Part shown: positions 54,701 through 63,309 of the stretch, piece after piece | Numbering within the stretch: the first letter of the stretch is position 1 | Layout of the letters: each line of letters starts with the position of its first letter | Assembly: GCA_023300185.1 (NCBI GenBank) | Contig: CP097092.1 | Coordinates: forward strand, 1,116,001-1,180,000 | Length of the DNA: 64,000 nucleotides | Direction of reading: 5' to 3' | Source of the DNA: Lancefieldella parvula | GTDB taxonomy: Bacteria; Actinomycetota; Coriobacteriia; Coriobacteriales; Atopobiaceae | Translations under genes and position numbers: made by a program | Notes under the pieces: generated by a model | What the model was told of the DNA's origin: nothing | What the model saw: only the letters and a program-made list of their open reading frames with translations | Database searches by the model: none

Positions 54701-55581
54701 AGCGTTACCTGCTTGTCACGAATACCGCGGGTAACTGTTGCCTTATAGGGCTCAGTGCCATATCCATCAATGCGAACTACAGAGGTATCTGAGCTAGTCC
54801 AAGTGACCTTAGACCATGAAAGTTGGTTTCCATCTGCGGAAACAAGCTTATGTGGAAGAGTAAAGTCTGAAGTTACAGAAGATTCATTCTGTCCTGCCGC
54901 GTATGATGGCGCAAGGTTTTGAGATACGTCAGCAAGTTGCGCCTGAGATTTTGCCTCATCCCAAGGAATTAAAACATTGCAGGTATATTGAACGGTCTTG
55001 CCATCTTTGGAAAGTTCAAAGGTAACTTTTGCCTGACGGAGGATAAGAGTGCTTCTCTGATTAGTAAAACCGGCCGCATCCATCCAGAAGTACTCAATAG
55101 AGCCATTAGTTACAAGATCAGTAGAAATGCCTGCGTGAGCATATGAAGCTGTCGAAGACATCTGAACAGATGCCACTCTAACGTTAACCTCTCCAGCACC
55201 AATGCGACGCAACTCTTCTGCAACCATGGTGTTGAGGTTAGTATCTACACCATAGCGAGGTTTTGGCTTATAGAAGGAATTAGTCAGAGTTTCTACTGCC
55301 TGATCCAGCGTTTTGTGTGGATAGTCAGTCTCATTTGTGGTTGCTGCAACACCAGGGCCTGTCTCTTCAGAGGTTGTGGTTGCACCACTTGTAGCTTCTA
55401 CCGTACCAGAAGCAGCTTCCGTACCAGAAGCGTTGTCCTGAGCAGTAAGGGCATTCTCTGCTGAGGAGGTTGCAGTAACAGTAGTGGTCAGCTCCCCCGC
55501 TGCTTCTGCGAATGCAGGAGCTGGTAAGAGCGCAAACACTAAAAGTATGGAGAAAAGGCTATTGAGCGCCTTTTTAAACAT
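51773..55581 (-). pseudogene. Large surface protein: Ig-like, DUF4430 and PQQ-type propeller domains; two C-terminal frameshifts
   Basis: ATG 55581 begins signal peptide MFKKALNSLFSILLVFALL; an upstream TTG start at 55599 is less likely. Two atrophied Ig-like domains (TWTSSDTSVVRIDG; TYTSSNAAITFNG) lie before a DUF4430 domain (residues about 640-750, KWWQFFVNGQLSD). Then PQQ/quinoprotein-type beta-propeller repeats (VHDTVYYVSGSTLKAVDAATGN; GCLTAFSATTMECIW). Frame breaks near 52180 and 51860-51880 hide a Pro/Ser/Thr-rich stalk and a C-terminal membrane helix (LAAVLAVFVALLKK). About 1268 residues when joined. First surface component of the ECF operon. Confidence 0.82.
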
Positions 55582-55585
55582 GCTT

Positions 55586-56401
55586 CTAATTCCTTCCAAC
55601 TTGTGGTGAATTTAGCCTTCTTGCCAAAACAAGCACCACAATTCCAAGTACAACTAAAGGCAGACTGAGCAGCTGTCCCATAGTGATAAAGCTGCCAAAA
55701 AGGTAGCCAAGCTGCTCGTCTGGAACACGAACAAATTCCACGACAAACCTAAAAATGCCATAGAGCATCAAAAACGTTCCAATGAACGTTCCTTGTGGAC
55801 GAGGAGGGTACTTCCTAGAAAGGACGTACAAAATGGCAAACATCACAAGGCCCTCGAGAAGGGCTTCGTAGAGCTGAGAAGGATGACGGTAGACCGCTCC
55901 TCCTGTCTCAAACATTACTCCCCAAGGCAGATCTGTTGGCTTTCCCCAAAGTTCACCGTTGATGAAGTTTGCGCAGCGTCCAAAGAAAAGACCAAGCGGC
56001 GCACCAATAACTCCCAGGTCACAGATGGTAGGGATAGAGAGATCCGATGCCTTACAGACAATAGAGCCGCCAACAACAGCGCCTACAAGGCCACCGTGGA
56101 AGCTCATGCCACCTTGACTTAAGGCAAATGCATCAAGTGGATGAGCCACGTAATAACCAGCGCCGTAGAAAATAACGTAGAACAGACGGGCGCCAACAAT
56201 AACGCCAAACGAGATGCCGACCATCAAATTAAGTACGTCATCAAGGGTAACGTTAAGTTTCCAGCGCTGAGCAGTTCTATACATAACTACGCCAGCAAGC
56301 ACAAAGCCCACCAGATATGCCAGACCATACCATCTGATAGACAGCGGACCCAGAGAAAGTGCTACTGGGTTTAACGAATGATAGAAAGCATCAAGCCACA
56401 C
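55586..56401 (-). CDS. lgt: Prolipoprotein diacylglyceryl transferase
   Basis: Membrane enzyme that adds diacylglycerol from phosphatidylglycerol to the lipobox cysteine. 271 residues, seven helices, GGMSFHGGLVGAVVG with the catalytic histidine, the Lgt signature GRCANFINGELWG, and the YRHPSQLYEALLEG loop. It follows dcd by 21 bases and precedes the surface-protein gene, so dcd-lgt-surface-ecfT-ecfA may be one transcript. Serves the many lipoproteins of this region. Confidence 0.96.
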   Translation of the reverse strand: MWLDAFYHSLNPVALSLGPLSIRWYGLAYLVGFVLAGVVMYRTAQRWKLNVTLDDVLNLMVGISFGVIVGARLFYVIFYGAGYYVAHPLDAFALSQGGMSFHGGLVGAVVGGSIVCKASDLSIPTICDLGVIGAPLGLFFGRCANFINGELWGKPTDLPWGVMFETGGAVYRHPSQLYEALLEGLVMFAILYVLSRKYPPRPQGTFIGTFLMLYGIFRFVVEFVRVPDEQLGYLFGSFITMGQLLSLPLVVLGIVVLVLARRLNSPQVGRN

Positions 56402-56422
56402 AATACGTCCTACTTACTAAAA

Positions 56423-56980
56423 CTACTTTGAAAGAACATGCGAAGGAGTTGCTCCGCGCTGACCCTGATAATGGCTGCCAAGATCTTTGCAGCCATAAGG
56501 ACGCTCAACAGGAGAGCTCATACGCTCAAAGGAAAGCTGACCAATCCTCATGCCAGGATGCAAAATGATTGGAAGGTTAGCAACATTAGAAAGCTCCAAT
56601 GTGAGCTCTCCGTCCCAACCTGGATCAACATAACCTGCAGTTGAGTGAATCATAAGGCCTAAGCGACCCAAGGTAGACTTACCTTCAAGTTTGCCAAGGA
56701 TATCGTCAGGAATAGCAATGCGCTCAAGCGTAGTACCAAGCGCAAACTGACCAGGATGAAGAACAAAAACTTCTCCCTCAGGAACATCAATTGACTCAGT
56801 AAGACCCTCTTGAGCTACAAGTGGGTCAATTGAGGTGTGCGTAGAATTGCGGAAAATTCTAAAGTTTGAGCCAAGACATACGTCAACCGATGCAGGCTGC
56901 ACATTTTTCTCGCATAAAGGCTCAATAACGATACGACCAGCAGCAATCTCGGCTTTAATGTCGCAATCAGAAAGAACCAC
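56423..56980 (-). CDS. dcd: dCTP deaminase, dUMP-forming type
   Basis: Supplies dUMP for thymidylate synthesis. 185 residues from GTG 56980, chosen because AAAGGTGG lies 5 bases upstream; the frame opens at 57007. Residues match the bifunctional actinobacterial and archaeal enzyme: QPASVDVCLG, LEGKSTLGRLGLMIHSTAGYVDPGW, LELSNVANLPI and the C-terminal YQGQRGATPS lid. Combined deaminase and dUTPase activity is inferred from that resemblance. Confidence 0.93.
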   Translation of the reverse strand: MVLSDCDIKAEIAAGRIVIEPLCEKNVQPASVDVCLGSNFRIFRNSTHTSIDPLVAQEGLTESIDVPEGEVFVLHPGQFALGTTLERIAIPDDILGKLEGKSTLGRLGLMIHSTAGYVDPGWDGELTLELSNVANLPIILHPGMRIGQLSFERMSSPVERPYGCKDLGSHYQGQRGATPSHVLSK

Positions 56981-57045
56981 AACGTCCACCTTTCTTACGT
57001 CATACAAATGTATGGTCAGAAAACCTAATTATCCATTTATATAAA

Positions 57046-57083
57046 ATATCACGCCCTACACAATAATGTGAGGGGCGTGATAT
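57046..57083 (-). terminator. Terminator after nfu
   Basis: ATATCACGCCC/GGGCGTGATAT, perfect 11-bp stem with A+T flanks, between nfu and dcd. Confidence 0.8.
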
Positions 57084-57212
57084 ATAAATTTTGTAATTAC
57101 GCAGGTCAATTATGGTTCACCACAACTTCTCTGCATAAAAAACACGTTTATGCGCATGAAGCTCATGCACCGATAAGCGCCAAACGTTCATTTTTTGACG
57201 CCGAGCGATAAC

Positions 57213-57449
57213 TTACAGCATTGCAGGCTGAACGCGCTTTACACCAGGAACGTGCTCAATCAGGATGCGCTCAATACCCTCAGACATGTCGTATGCAGAC
57301 ATTGGGCAACCAGCGCAAGAACCAGTCATCTCAAGCGTTACGGTGCCGTCATCGCTTACATCAATAAGCTCAACGTCGCCGCCATCGGTCTGAAGGCTCT
57401 GACGGATAACATCAAGGGTTGCATTCAAAAGGTCACGATTAATGGCCAT
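57213..57449 (-). CDS. NifU C-terminal-domain (Nfu-type) Fe-S scaffold
   Basis: 78 residues, just the Nfu domain with the cluster-binding CxxC in GSCAGCPMSAYDM. Transfers Fe-S clusters to target enzymes. ATG 57449 follows TAGGAGCAAAC. It lies 90 bases downstream of the U32 gene end; no other suf or isc genes in the window. Confidence 0.93.
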   Translation of the reverse strand: MAINRDLLNATLDVIRQSLQTDGGDVELIDVSDDGTVTLEMTGSCAGCPMSAYDMSEGIERILIEHVPGVKRVQPAML

Positions 57450-57579
57450 GTTTGCTCCTATTCAAACTCTTCAAGCGCGGATGCGCCCATAACTTACAAC
57501 ATGGGTATCCTACCCAAAATTCCAAACTTATTTCTGCACTATCCAATTGGCGAGAAAAGATGTCCAACTGAAGCATCTT

Positions 57580-60171
57580 TCAGACGTGCAGGCAATGATG
57601 CACCCGACGCTGTTGCCGCAATCGCCAGCAGCTACGCGAGAGGTAGCCTCTCTTGTCTGCTCCGTGCTCAGAAGCGTTGCGTCCACCATAAAGCGCTTCA
57701 CACCGGCAAGACAGCATCTCAGCCATCTCTGGCACGCCGTCAAAGAGCTTAGGGCTCCAAATCTTGGAGCGACCATGCCTATCAGTCCTGACCGGCATGT
57801 AATCGTTATCAATACCTCTAAGCGTGTGCTCCTCAAGACGCAGCTTACAGGCATCGCAATCGTGGATACACTTGCCCGTAGACATCAAAATGCAGTGCTC
57901 AGTGGTCATGGTACGAATACGGCCGCTGACCATATAACCCACAGGAATCGAGGCGTTTCTCGCCAGGTGGCAAATCTCTTGAAGGGTAAGCTCGGAGTTG
58001 AGCCAGACGCCTTCTGCGCCCATGTCGGCAAGTGCCTGTAAAGCGTAATCGTTGTGGACTGGAATGCACTCGCGCACCTCAGGGATGGCTCCGCGCTCAA
58101 CGGCCAACGCCAGCTCGGAGATGTTTCCTACGGCAATCGGCTTACCTGCAGCAACGTAGGGATCCAGTCGATTATGGTCAATCTCGCGACATACCTCATC
58201 AAGCCATGGGGTTACCTTGGCGAGAAGATCCTCTGGCCACGAAGTCTCTGCGAGCGCATCGGTAGTTGCATACAGACGATTTGCTCCCGCCTTGAGCGCA
58301 ACACGTGCCTGCTCTGGAGTTTCAACTAGAACACAGACCTCTGCCTGCGATGCATTTGTTTTTGCAGCGGCCTCATCAAAGGCAAAAAGCTTCTCTTTGT
58401 CTTGGGCTTCTCGCTCCTTTTGATAGGCAAGACGGGAAAGCGGAGCAATCTTCTGCTCGCGGTTCTGGTACTCCTCAAGAAGCGCAGCCTCGAGCTGCTC
58501 ACATGCCGCAGCGCGGACCTTGTGGACAGCACTAAAGCTCATGCCGCACGTATCGTCCATCTGGACGTCAAAGCTTACGGCCTCAAACGGCGAGGTTCCC
58601 ATGCGTCCAACGTGCTCAATAAGCTCGTCAGAGGTTACCGCCTTGGTGCGTGCCTCCTCCACCACAAAGCCCTCGGCAGACGCGCTTGCCACACCGTCTG
58701 CGGTAGTAAGGGCCACAGTAAAGGGCTGGCCAATGCGGGCAATAATAGCCACGTCAACAGCTCGTTTGCGAGGATATTCTAGTGAAGAGATCTGCTCAGC
58801 AGCTACGCGCGCCGCTTCAGAGCGAATAATGCGTACTGTAGAGCCGGTCTGCATAACGCGAGAAGTGCGAACGGTAACTGTCTGACCAGGCTCAACATCA
58901 AGAGGACAAAGAGCAGTCAGGAACTTGTCAGGCTCATCGAGCGGCCTAATTTCAAGCAAGTCATTCTTGCCAATAGGCGCGTGTGCAATAAGATCAACAT
59001 CTGCCTGCTTGTAGCGGCGCAGCTTAACACGGCCACCATTCAGACCACTCTTGCGCTCAAGAGCATCCTCAAGTGGGCGTCCTCCGGTGACCTCACCAAC
59101 AATCTCACCGCGGTTGTTGGAGCGCTCGTAGCTCATCATCTCGTTGCCAGCGGTGCCATGCAGGTACGCGTTGGTCAGACCACGGTTAAACGAGCGTTTA
59201 AGCAAGCGGTGGCGGCGAGCCACATCGGCTTGGTTGTCCACGCCCTTCTCGGCAGCATCAATTGCCTGACGATACGAAGACACCACCGAGTACACGTACT
59301 CGGGTGCCTTCATGCGGCCCTCAATCTTAAGCGAGCCAACACCCGCCTCAATCATGTCGGGCACGTCATCAATGGTGCAGTAATCCTTGGGGCAAAGCAG
59401 CCTATCAATGCCGCCCATCGAAACAACTTCATGCTTAGAGTTGAGCAGCTCATACGGCAGACGACACGGCTGAGCACAGGCTCCACGGTTAGCAGAGCGA
59501 TCTCCTCGCATAGACGACATGTGACAGATGCCCGAATAGCAGAAGCACAGGGCTCCGTGACCAAAACACTCCAGCTCAACGCCAAGCTTGGAAATGGTAG
59601 AAATCTCTTCTTTCGTAAGCTCTCTGGACAGCGTAACGCGACCCACGCCAAGCTTTTTGCAGGCAGCAACACCGCGCGTATCGTGGATGTTTGCCTGTGT
59701 TGATACGTGGCATTCAATCTCTGGCCAGGTCTTTCTTACCTGAGCCATAAGACCCCAGTCCTGGATGATAAAGGCATCAGCACCAAGAATCCATGCGCGG
59801 CGAATCAGGCGCAATACGCGCTGCATCTCGTCCCACTTAACAACAACGTTCACGGTGACGTACACGCGAGCGCCAGCTAGATGAGCCTGTCTACACGCAC
59901 GCGCAAACGACTCGTCATCAAAGTTGTCCGCACCACGGCGGGCGTTGAAGTTGTTGCCCAAGCCGCAGTAAATAGCATCAGCACCACCAGCAAGAGCTGC
60001 GGTAAATGGCGCTGGACCTCCCGCTGGGGCGAGAAGTTCCATCTGGGTTGCACGAGGGAGCGGCTGAGTTGAGAGCTCCTTGTCAGAAGCTTCCTCTGTC
60101 CACTCTGGCTCATTCATGCGATTTAGCTCGTGAGCTGTGGATTCTCGCTCACGACGATTACGTTCGTTCAT
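57580..60171 (-). CDS. U32 family peptidase-like protein (RlhA/TrhP type), C-terminus probably frameshifted
   Basis: Large U32 protein with the signature ECFGHGALCFCYSGICHMSS and four cluster-ligand-like cysteines (RGACAQPCRLPY). N-terminal TIM-barrel region MELLAPAGGPAPFTAALAGGADAIYCG. Relatives hydroxylate tRNA or 23S rRNA rather than cleave proteins. The terminal 40 residues do not look native: in the next frame from about 57708 the text GVKRFMVDATLLSTEQTREA reads on. A second shift near 57621-57636 leads to KDASVGHLFSPIG with a stop at 57539, for 876 residues. Confidence 0.9.
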   Translation of the reverse strand: MNERNRRERESTAHELNRMNEPEWTEEASDKELSTQPLPRATQMELLAPAGGPAPFTAALAGGADAIYCGLGNNFNARRGADNFDDESFARACRQAHLAGARVYVTVNVVVKWDEMQRVLRLIRRAWILGADAFIIQDWGLMAQVRKTWPEIECHVSTQANIHDTRGVAACKKLGVGRVTLSRELTKEEISTISKLGVELECFGHGALCFCYSGICHMSSMRGDRSANRGACAQPCRLPYELLNSKHEVVSMGGIDRLLCPKDYCTIDDVPDMIEAGVGSLKIEGRMKAPEYVYSVVSSYRQAIDAAEKGVDNQADVARRHRLLKRSFNRGLTNAYLHGTAGNEMMSYERSNNRGEIVGEVTGGRPLEDALERKSGLNGGRVKLRRYKQADVDLIAHAPIGKNDLLEIRPLDEPDKFLTALCPLDVEPGQTVTVRTSRVMQTGSTVRIIRSEAARVAAEQISSLEYPRKRAVDVAIIARIGQPFTVALTTADGVASASAEGFVVEEARTKAVTSDELIEHVGRMGTSPFEAVSFDVQMDDTCGMSFSAVHKVRAAACEQLEAALLEEYQNREQKIAPLSRLAYQKEREAQDKEKLFAFDEAAAKTNASQAEVCVLVETPEQARVALKAGANRLYATTDALAETSWPEDLLAKVTPWLDEVCREIDHNRLDPYVAAGKPIAVGNISELALAVERGAIPEVRECIPVHNDYALQALADMGAEGVWLNSELTLQEICHLARNASIPVGYMVSGRIRTMTTEHCILMSTGKCIHDCDACKLRLEEHTLRGIDNDYMPVRTDRHGRSKIWSPKLFDGVPEMAEMLSCRCEALYGGRNASEHGADKRGYLSRSCWRLRQQRRVHHCLHV

Positions 60172-60197
60172 AGTACCTAACTTGCCTTCAGCGCTTG

Positions 60198-60803
60198 TTA
60201 CTTCTTAAGTGAAGAAAGTGCTGGATGAATCTTATCTTTGTCGGAAAGAATAACCTTTGCTGGATCTAAGGTCTTCTCGCCAAGAAATGCTGGCCACTCA
60301 ATGCCAAGCTCTGGATCGTTCCACATGATGCCACCCTCATCACCTGGATGATAGATGTCATCACACTTGTAGCAGAACTCAGCGGTCTCTGAGAGGACCA
60401 AGAAGCCGTGGGCAAAGCCGCGAGGAACAAAGAACTGCCTGCGGTTCTCCGCGGACAGGACAACACCTTCCCACTGACCCCAAGTTGGACTTCCCTCTCG
60501 CAGGTCAACGGCAACGTCAAAGACAGTGCCAGAGATTACGCGCACAAGCTTTGCCTGTGGATGCTCAATCTGGAAGTGAAGGCCGCGGAGCACGCCCTGA
60601 ACGGATGAGGACTGATTATCCTGTACAAAAGAAGCATCAATGCCGCCAGCAACAAAGTTTTCTTCACGATAGGTCTCCATAAAGCCACCACGAGCATCAC
60701 CGTACAGCTTTACGTCCACAACCTTTACACCTTCAATCGAGGTGTCATAAAACGTAAAATTGCCCGATTGAATAGGGTTTTTAAGCTCTTTTGGAAACTC
60801 CAT
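60198..60803 (-). CDS. rfbC: dTDP-4-dehydrorhamnose 3,5-epimerase
   Basis: Cupin epimerase making dTDP-4-keto-L-rhamnose for surface polysaccharide. About 201 residues. GGFMETYREENF, SSSVQGVLRGLHFQ with the catalytic histidine, DLREGSPTWGQWEGVVLSAENRRQFFVPRGFAHGF and the CDDIYHPGDEGGI segment are diagnostic. ATG 60803 follows GAAAGGTG; the frame opens at GTG 60812. Other rml genes are not in the window. U32 follows 26 bases downstream. Confidence 0.94.
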   Translation of the reverse strand: MEFPKELKNPIQSGNFTFYDTSIEGVKVVDVKLYGDARGGFMETYREENFVAGGIDASFVQDNQSSSVQGVLRGLHFQIEHPQAKLVRVISGTVFDVAVDLREGSPTWGQWEGVVLSAENRRQFFVPRGFAHGFLVLSETAEFCYKCDDIYHPGDEGGIMWNDPELGIEWPAFLGEKTLDPAKVILSDKDKIHPALSSLKK

Positions 60804-60919
60804 AGCGTTCACCTTTCAATTTCTTTAGGTAATCTACTATATACGAGTCAAGATTAATACGTCTTTTGAGCTATGATATTCATGCAGTTAATGTGTAATT
60901 TGCAATTCAAAGGATGCTC

Positions 60920-61600
60920 GTGAGAATTCTTGCAGTCGTTCCCGCTTACAACGAAGAAGCCTGCATTGCTTCAACTATTACAGAATTGTGCCAGGTAGCT
61001 CCTCAAGTTGATTACATCATAATCAACGACGGCTCCGCTGACCGCACGCTGGATATCTGTAAAGAGCGTGGATTTAACTACCTCAATTTGCCAGTTAACG
61101 GAGGCCTTTCTGCAGGCTTTAGGGCTGGTATGCGCTACGCCAAAGAACATGGTTATGACGCTGTGGTGCAGTTTGACTCCGATGGTCAGCATAGACCTGA
61201 GTACATTGCTCCTATGGCTCAAGCAATGGTAAACGAGGGAGCAAATATCGTCATTGCTTCTCGCTTTGTCACCAAGGCTCGCGGAAATTCTCCCCGAGAG
61301 ATTGGCTCCAAGCTTATTTCTTGGCTTATCAAAACAAGCACTGGTCAAACCATTACTGACCCTACCTCAGGCATGCGTATGTACGATCGCGGCCTCATTG
61401 AGACGTATGCGCGCTCCTTTGATTTCTCCCCCGAGCCAGACACTATCTCGTTGCTGATGCGTCGAGGAGCTAAGGTTGTCGAGATTGAAACTGAAATGCG
61501 CGAACGTCAAGGTGGCGAGTCCTACTTGAGCTTCTATAACTCAATTATGTATATGGCTCGCACGTGTCTCTCACTTTTGCTCTTCCAGTGGTTTAGATAA
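60920..61600 (+). CDS. Family 2 glycosyltransferase
   Basis: 226 residues. GT-A fold with VVPAYNEE, INDGSADRT, and the DSDGQH metal motif (near residue 92). Dolichyl-phosphate-mannose-synthase-like GT2, which typically charges a lipid-linked sugar. GTG 60920 is preferred because AAAGG lies 6 bases upstream; ATG 60914 gives two more residues. Followed 9 bases later by DUF2304, a standard pair. Confidence 0.92.
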   Translation: MRILAVVPAYNEEACIASTITELCQVAPQVDYIIINDGSADRTLDICKERGFNYLNLPVNGGLSAGFRAGMRYAKEHGYDAVVQFDSDGQHRPEYIAPMAQAMVNEGANIVIASRFVTKARGNSPREIGSKLISWLIKTSTGQTITDPTSGMRMYDRGLIETYARSFDFSPEPDTISLLMRRGAKVVEIETEMRERQGGESYLSFYNSIMYMARTCLSLLLFQWFR

Positions 61601-61609
61601 GGTGGCACC

Positions 61610-61996
61610 ATGACTTTAGTTCTGAGAATTCTGCTGCTTATTGGCGCCCTATTTGCCATGGGCATTGTCATCAATAGCGTTCGCAAATCAAAGATTCGCA
61701 TCTCCGACTCAGTCTATTGGGTTGTTTCTGCAGGAATCCTTGTTTTGTTTGCGCTTATCCCCCAGCTTGCCTATTTCTTCTCGGGTCTGTTTGGCTTTAT
61801 GAGCCCTGCAAACTTTGTCCTGATGCTGGTTATTGTGATGATCCTCATCAGGCTCTTCCATCAGTCCTGCGCAATCTCCAAGCTCACCTATAAGGTTGAG
61901 CAGCTTTCAACTGAGCTTGCTCTGCGCGACAAAGATGCACGTGACGAGAAAAACCTTGATTTTGTAACTGATCTTAACCAGCGCACTCGCGTGTAA
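61610..61996 (+). CDS. DUF2304 membrane protein
   Basis: 128 residues with three N-terminal hydrophobic helices (ILLLIGALFAMGIVI, VYWVVSAGILVLFALIPQLAYFF, NFVLMLVIVMILIRLF) and a charged coiled-coil tail (KLTYKVEQLSTELALRDKDA). Family of unknown biochemistry, almost always beside a GT2, probably a membrane partner. ATG follows AAGGTGGCACC. Confidence 0.9.
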   Translation: MTLVLRILLLIGALFAMGIVINSVRKSKIRISDSVYWVVSAGILVLFALIPQLAYFFSGLFGFMSPANFVLMLVIVMILIRLFHQSCAISKLTYKVEQLSTELALRDKDARDEKNLDFVTDLNQRTRV

Positions 61997-62045
61997 ACGA
62001 CGCGTCGGTCCCCTGGCAGCATGCTCATCTACCTGCGCTTTATTT

Positions 62046-62074
62046 AAAAAGTCCGCCTATGCAGCGGACTTTTT
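62046..62074. terminator. Bidirectional terminator between DUF2304 and the flippase
   Basis: AAAAAGTCCGC/GCGGACTTTTT perfect 11-bp stem with A and T runs on both sides. The right arm overlaps the last codons of the flippase gene. Confidence 0.9.
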
Positions 62075-63307
62075 CTTTTGGTCTTTAAATCCCAAGAAGC
62101 AGAAGATTCCAAATACCAGAGCAAGAATTGCAAGCGAAGCATCATAAAGCATGCACGCTCCCATAATGCCAAAGCTGCCTACAAACCACCCTCCGGTAAG
62201 CGCAGCAAAACCTGCACCTGCAGCATAGCTGACAAACACCGCAACCTGCTTACGCATGGTTACTACGGCATAGTACAAAATAACTGTGAGCGCATTAAGC
62301 AAACCGCCAAAAAGCAGTATAAGCAACTCTAGTTTATACGGCTCAAAATCAAGGCCGTAGAGAAGGTCAAGCACAGGAGCTCCTAGCGGCCAAGCCAGCG
62401 CCATAGAAAGTGCTGTTGCCAAGGCAACTACCGCAAAGCCTTTAAGAATCAATCCAACAAACTGCTTATCTTGCTGGTTATTCCAATACTCAGCCATCTG
62501 CGTTAGTAGCGGCTTAAAGACAAAGTTGCTTAAAAGGTTGATAACCATAGCGGGCATAGCAAGAGCGGTAAAGAAGGTAAGAAGTGCTTGATCACTCAGA
62601 CCTCCCAACGCATAACGAGGTGCACCAACAACGTACGTCAGCAAAAATGAACCAGCAAACAACGGAGCAGTAGTAACCAGCAGCTTTGTAATTTGCGTAA
62701 AGTCAAACGTAGGCTTAAGCGATGCCATCTTCTTAGTGGGAGGAATCACAAGCGCAACCATAACCACTAATGATGCAATAAAAGAAATAACTGCGGAAAT
62801 AAGTAGATTCTTTGTAAGAAGCACGCCTGTTGCAAAGCCAACAACGGTTGCAAGTACACGGTAAAAGAACGCTCTTCCCGCAATATCTAAGCGACCATGC
62901 TGCTGGAACATGCCGTGAAATACATCTTCTACAACGTCAAATAAGCGCAGCGATGCAATAAGAGCATACAGCACTCCCTCGTAACTCAACCCCTGAGACT
63001 GCAAGGTAAAAATAGCAATTCCCGCAATCATCAAAACGGTTGTGATAATTCGTGCAGCAAGGTACACACCAAACGAGAATACTTCTTCTGTATCGGTAAC
63101 CTGGTACGTTCTAATCTCAAAGTGACCAATGACCATCAGCTGCTGAGCCACAGCATACGCAAGCGAGAAAACACCACCGGCAGCAGCTCCCATGGTACGT
63201 GTGACCACCATCAACATAAGCACTGTTGAGGCGGCGTTCATTAAAGAACCAAGCGTATTCCAGAAGTAGTTTTTCTTAAGCTGTTCCGCAGAAGTATCAA
63301 TAGTCAT
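62057..63307 (-). CDS. Polysaccharide flippase-like membrane protein (Wzx/MOP superfamily)
   Basis: 416 residues, about 12 helices. Lipid-linked glycan translocase candidate. MLMVVTRTMGAAAGGVFSLAYAVAQQLMVIG is the family N-terminal region. Paralogue of the 36-37 kb protein. It lies 2 bases downstream of a LicD gene, so part of a surface-glycan operon that continues beyond the right edge. Confidence 0.87.
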   Translation of the reverse strand: MTIDTSAEQLKKNYFWNTLGSLMNAASTVLMLMVVTRTMGAAAGGVFSLAYAVAQQLMVIGHFEIRTYQVTDTEEVFSFGVYLAARIITTVLMIAGIAIFTLQSQGLSYEGVLYALIASLRLFDVVEDVFHGMFQQHGRLDIAGRAFFYRVLATVVGFATGVLLTKNLLISAVISFIASLVVMVALVIPPTKKMASLKPTFDFTQITKLLVTTAPLFAGSFLLTYVVGAPRYALGGLSDQALLTFFTALAMPAMVINLLSNFVFKPLLTQMAEYWNNQQDKQFVGLILKGFAVVALATALSMALAWPLGAPVLDLLYGLDFEPYKLELLILLFGGLLNALTVILYYAVVTMRKQVAVFVSYAAGAGFAALTGGWFVGSFGIMGACMLYDASLAILALVFGIFCFLGFKDQKKKSAA

Positions 63308-63309
63308 AG

